Assembly: GCA_028716745.1 (NCBI GenBank)
Contig: JAQUPE010000006.1
Location: forward strand, 1 to 40,979
Source: Minisyncoccota bacterium
Lineage (GTDB): Bacteria > Patescibacteriota > Minisyncoccia > UBA6257 > 02-FULL-45-10c
Direction: 5' to 3'
Length of the DNA stretch: 40,979 bases
Shown: in pieces, positions 37,252-40,979 of the stretch
How positions within the stretch are numbered: position 1 is the first letter of the stretch
How the letters are laid out: each line of letters opens with the position of its first letter
Program-made: the position numbers and the translations under genes
Notes under the pieces: model-generated
What the model saw: only the letters and a program-made list of their open reading frames with translations
Told to the model about the DNA's origin: nothing
Database searches by the model: none

Positions 37252-40200
37252 TTATAAGCCTTTTAACGCTTTCAAGAAAATGCTTAAATCGCTTGAATCA
37301 ATTTTCCCGTCGCTATTCATATCTAAAGTTTTCTTAAGATTTTCATCTAAAGATTTCCACCTAAAAAGGAATATGCTCCAGTCTTTGGCGTCTATAACAC
37401 CGTCATTATTTAAATCCGCCTTAGGATAAGCCAATAAAGAGACTGTAAAGTTTTTTACCGGGGAAAAATTGCTTGATATATCTTTTGAATCTATCTGCCT
37501 AACAGTAATCGTATGGCTCTTTACTCCGAATCTCTGAGAATCCAAAACTATTTGATATTTACCGGCGCTATCAGCCACGCCTTTATAGTTAATAATGTTA
37601 TCCAATCTCGCCTCAATCGTGCTGCCGGGGGTCGCATATCCTGAAACCGTTAATTGTTTGCCCTTGGTAATTACCGATGAACTCAAAGCTATAGTCGGCG
37701 GAACAAATATGTCTTCAGCCACCAGCTTATTGCCCGACAATAAATCTGCGGTAAATCCAAGTATGCCGCCGCTTCTGCCGTCTTTATCTATTGCTTCCAC
37801 GGCAAACAAATAATTTGACTGTATAACTGCCGTAAACTTTTTATTAAAAGTTCCATCGGCCGCAACGCTTATTTCGTTGTCTGGCAGATAAGTATTTTTA
37901 TAAATCGATTCAATTAAGCTTCTTCGATAAACTTTTACCGTACCGCCAGGATACGCTCTTCCCGCAAATGAAATACTGGTTGGCTCAACCGGCGGCCCTA
38001 CGGAAGGCGTTGAAGGCGTAACGCCAGGAAGAGAAGGCGTAAGAGTTGCTAAATTAACTATATTGGAAATATCCCCGATATTGTTTACTTCATCGATCGC
38101 TTTAATTGCAAAATAATACGTAGTGGCTGAATTTAATCCGGAAACCACTATACTTTGTACCGTTCCCGCAACCAAAGGAGTCGGCTCTCCGCTAACCTGA
38201 ATTGCAGAGTCAAAATTTCCCGGCGTAAGCTCTGAAGTTGAATATCTTAAATCATAGCTGGTGGCCGTTCCTATATTGGCATCGTCTCCTGTCGCAGTCC
38301 AGGTTACAGTAATTGAAGAAGTAGTCGGAGCGGATAAAACTAAATCGGTAATTGCTGCTGGCGCAATAATATCGCCGGCAATAGGAACACCAACTGCAAA
38401 TTCAGAAAAACTATTCACCGTAAACTGGCATATTCCGCTATTAATTAAACATGTGGTAATCGGCACCCAGGTAGTTGCCCCTGTCGCCTTTTTAAGAACA
38501 GTCAGCGTTTGTCCGTTATAGCTTGTATTTACCGCAATTGATATTGTTATCGCCGCACTAGAAGACAAAGATGAGGCCGGCAAACCAAACCCTACCGCTC
38601 CAACAGGAGTATAGGAAGAAGATATATCAGAAGTTGAAACAGTAGTTGTTGCGCTTAACTGGCTGAAATCAGAACCGGAAACCGTATTTAAATTAGTCGT
38701 AACAGGAATAATAATTTCCGTTCCTCCGCCAAAATTGATACGTGTCTCCTGATTGAAAATGACTTGAGTCGTAGAAGCCGCAGTACCGGAAGTAGGCGTT
38801 ATCACGCCCGTACTAAATAAGTTGCTTATTTGCGCCGGCGGAATTTCTATATATGTAATCGTAATCGAAGCACTCATGCTTGAAGAAACATTTCCAGCAG
38901 CATCTTTTGCCCAAGCATAAAGAGTTTTATTTCCCGCATTAGAAAACGTATAGCTTGTAGGCGCAGCCGCAACCCATCCGGAGGCGGTAGGAGAAGGCGC
39001 TGTTGCCGATTCTTTTATTAAATATCCGGTTACGGCAGTGTCATCGGTAGCAGTAAAACTCGTTATTGATATGGTTAATAAATCAGAAGATGAAGGAATG
39101 GAAAATGCCGTAACCGTAGGAGCAGTTATGTCCGGAGCTATAACCGTAAATGTTTGAGCATTTGATGTTCCTCCGCCAGGAGTGGAATTGAAAACTGTAA
39201 TGTAAGCAGTAGAAGTCGCTACAATTAAATCAGAAGCCGGAATTATTGCCATTAATTGTGTTGAGCTGGCGTAAGTCGTTGTTCTGTTTGAGCCGTTGAA
39301 TCTGATGACTGAGCCATTTACAAAATTTGTTCCATTTACAGTTATTGTAAATTGAGCATCATTAATATTTTTAGTTGCTGGATCAATATCCGTCGTAGTA
39401 GGAACGGGGTTATTTACAACGAATTGTTTAGAATTTGAAACAAATGTGTCTGTAACCACCGTAATAAATGCCGATGAAGTAGCTGTGAGAAGATCTGATG
39501 CGGGAATAACAGCCGTCAATTCAGTTTGGCTTACATATGTAGTAGTCCTAGCAGAACCATTGAAATTTACGATTGAATTAACAAAGAAATTAGAACCGTT
39601 AACGGTCATTGTAAATTGAGAATCTCCGGCGATAGCGCTATCAGGCGAGATTGAAGAAATTACCGGCGTAGCATTTACCACAACAAACGTCTGCGCATTA
39701 GATTCGGCCAATACAGGAGACGGGTTGGCAACGGTGATTTGGAATGTTCCTGCAGAAGTTAAATCGGTGGAAGGGATTATAGCGGTGAGCTGAGTGGAGC
39801 TTACAAATGTTGTAGTTCTATTTGAACCATCAAATTTAATTGTGGCGCCATTCACAAAATTAGTTCCATTTACCGTTAAGGTAAATTGGGAATCGCCAAC
39901 GTTTTTGTTTGTTGGAGACATAGATGTTGTTGTCGGGGTTGGGTTATAGACTGTAAATGTCTGGGAATTGCTGAGTCCGCCTCCTGGTGTTGGATTGAAG
40001 ACTGAAATATATGCAGTTGAGGTGGCGGCAAGCAAGTCAGAGGCTGGGATTGTAGCTGTTAATTGAGTGGAATTTATATATGTAGTTGTCCTGTTGGAGC
40101 CGTTGAATCTGACTATTGAATCGAGAATAAAATTAGTTCCATTAACAATTAATATAAATTGAGCATCGCCTATTGTTTTAGAAGTTGGGAATATATCTGT

Positions 40201-40979
40201 AGTAGTTGGAATTGGATTGCCGACAGCAAATGTCTGCGCATTGGATTCAGCCAGCACAGGCGATGGGTTGGCAACAGTTACTAAATAATTTCCTGTAGAA
40301 ATAATATCCGAAGCAGAAATAATTGCTGTTAGCTGGGTAGAATTTATAAATATAGTGGATTTATTGTTGCCATCAAATTTCACAACCGCTCCGTTCACAA
40401 AATTTGTTCCGTTTACTGTCATTGTGAATTGGGAATCACCGGCATTCTTGTTTGTCGGAGATATAGATGTAGTTGTAGGAGTTGGGTTATATATTGTAAA
40501 TGTTTGCGTATTTGATATTCCGCCTCCTGGTGTTGGATTGAAGACTGAGATGTACGCGCTGGAAGTTGCTGCTGTTAAATCGCTGGCTAATATTGTCGCT
40601 GTTAGTTGGGTGGAATTTACAAATGTTGTTGCTCTGTTTGAGCCATTAAACCTTACTGTTGAGCCGGAGACAAAGTTTGTGCCATTAACGGTGAGAGCAA
40701 ATTGGGAGTCGCCGAGCGTTTTGGATATTGGAGAAATATCCGTAGTTGTTGGAACCGGATTATTAATAGTAACAACAGGAGAAGATGCTATATTCACTAG
40801 CGTTCCGGAATCAGAACCTCGCGATTGAGTCGTAAATGTATAATTGCCCGTAGTCCCCGGCGCTGTAACTCCGCTGGATCCTCCTCCTGCTCCGTATGTA
40901 ATGGTTAATGTTTGATTGTTTGCGAGTTCAAGAATTCTTGCGCTGATTACTCCTCCGCCTGGGAAGGTTGGGACTCCTG
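37252..40979 (-). CDS. Large surface protein (5' end outside window): six TIG/IPT repeats, Ig-like and FN3 domains, C-terminal type I dockerin
   Basis: Frame remains open from 40797 to 40979 (GVPTFPGGGVISARILELANNQ...); repeats PTTTDISP...GDSQF.LTVNGTNFV; C-terminus ADLNNDGVIDAKDWSIFLFRW...DMNSDGKIDSSDLSIFLKAL. Confidence 0.88.
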   Translation of the reverse strand, partial: GVPTFPGGGVISARILELANNQTLTITYGAGGGSSGVTAPGTTGNYTFTTQSRGSDSGTLVNIASSPVVTINNPVPTTTDISPISKTLGDSQFALTVNGTNFVSGSTVRFNGSNRATTFVNSTQLTATILASDLTAATSSAYISVFNPTPGGGISNTQTFTIYNPTPTTTSISPTNKNAGDSQFTMTVNGTNFVNGAVVKFDGNNKSTIFINSTQLTAIISASDIISTGNYLVTVANPSPVLAESNAQTFAVGNPIPTTTDIFPTSKTIGDAQFILIVNGTNFILDSIVRFNGSNRTTTYINSTQLTATIPASDLLAATSTAYISVFNPTPGGGLSNSQTFTVYNPTPTTTSMSPTNKNVGDSQFTLTVNGTNFVNGATIKFDGSNRTTTFVSSTQLTAIIPSTDLTSAGTFQITVANPSPVLAESNAQTFVVVNATPVISSISPDSAIAGDSQFTMTVNGSNFFVNSIVNFNGSARTTTYVSQTELTAVIPASDLLTATSSAFITVVTDTFVSNSKQFVVNNPVPTTTDIDPATKNINDAQFTITVNGTNFVNGSVIRFNGSNRTTTYASSTQLMAIIPASDLIVATSTAYITVFNSTPGGGTSNAQTFTVIAPDITAPTVTAFSIPSSSDLLTISITSFTATDDTAVTGYLIKESATAPSPTASGWVAAAPTSYTFSNAGNKTLYAWAKDAAGNVSSSMSASITITYIEIPPAQISNLFSTGVITPTSGTAASTTQVIFNQETRINFGGGTEIIIPVTTNLNTVSGSDFSQLSATTTVSTSDISSSYTPVGAVGFGLPASSLSSSAAITISIAVNTSYNGQTLTVLKKATGATTWVPITTCLINSGICQFTVNSFSEFAVGVPIAGDIIAPAAITDLVLSAPTTSSITVTWTATGDDANIGTATSYDLRYSTSELTPGNFDSAIQVSGEPTPLVAGTVQSIVVSGLNSATTYYFAIKAIDEVNNIGDISNIVNLATLTPSLPGVTPSTPSVGPPVEPTSISFAGRAYPGGTVKVYRRSLIESIYKNTYLPDNEISVAADGTFNKKFTAVIQSNYLFAVEAIDKDGRSGGILGFTADLLSGNKLVAEDIFVPPTIALSSSVITKGKQLTVSGYATPGSTIEARLDNIINYKGVADSAGKYQIVLDSQRFGVKSHTITVRQIDSKDISSNFSPVKNFTVSLLAYPKADLNNDGVIDAKDWSIFLFRWKSLDENLKKTLDMNSDGKIDSSDLSIFLKALKGL
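39135..40760 (-). repeat. Coding repeat array of six TIG units in alternating A/B pattern
   Basis: Units about 88 aa, order A-B-A-B-C-A, visible at protein and DNA level. Confidence 0.85.

Noticed and set aside
39135-40760. CRISPR-like periodicity
   Set aside because: The repeats are coding TIG domains of about 88 aa in one reading frame, with no short palindromic repeats or unique spacers. No CRISPR array or cas gene was seen.
35511-40979. Cellulosome
   Set aside because: Cohesin and dockerin domains are present, but there are no glycoside hydrolases or carbohydrate-binding modules nearby; a surface-tethering role fits better.

Overview
The window looks like a chromosomal segment of a Patescibacteria/CPR (Parcubacteria-like) genome. 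Supporting signs are small compact genes, a class II RNR, a PilMN fusion, LamG and GWAWN-repeat pilins, dockerin/cohesin surface proteins and a 16S gene with no adjacent 23S. The genetic code appears standard: TGA terminates ftsZ and the HIT gene. Left half: pilin-LamG and Kre9/KNH-like proteins, tRNA-Asn, EamA transporter, Obg, lactate permease, hemerythrin, a compositionally distinct sigma factor, ftsA-ftsZ-nrdJ, ybeY, yqeY, rpsU, HIT, hisS, lepB and pth. Middle: a type IV pilus locus (pilMN, pilX-like, LamG pilins, pilC, pilB, two pilins, CheY-like regulator). Right: 16S rRNA, rpmE (L31), an N-terminally shortened RF1, a second pilin-LamG, a coiled-coil/lytic transglycosylase, L25, an aldolase, a membrane-anchored cohesin protein and a large TIG/FN3/dockerin protein that runs off the window edge. 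Most notable observations: (1) the 16S 3' end keeps helix 45 and GGATCA but lacks the anti-Shine-Dalgarno CCTCC; (2) many genes have a TATAAT-like box only 6-9 nt before ATG, which suggests leaderless mRNAs and fits (1); (3) adjacent cohesin and dockerin genes form a candidate surface-display pair; (4) two pilin genes 29 kb apart share an N-terminal nucleotide cassette with atypical codon usage fused to different LamG tails; (5) a 21-bp inverted repeat flanks a putative pilMN promoter; (6) a 38-40 nt hairpin repeat with a CAAT loop occurs in two intergenic regions.
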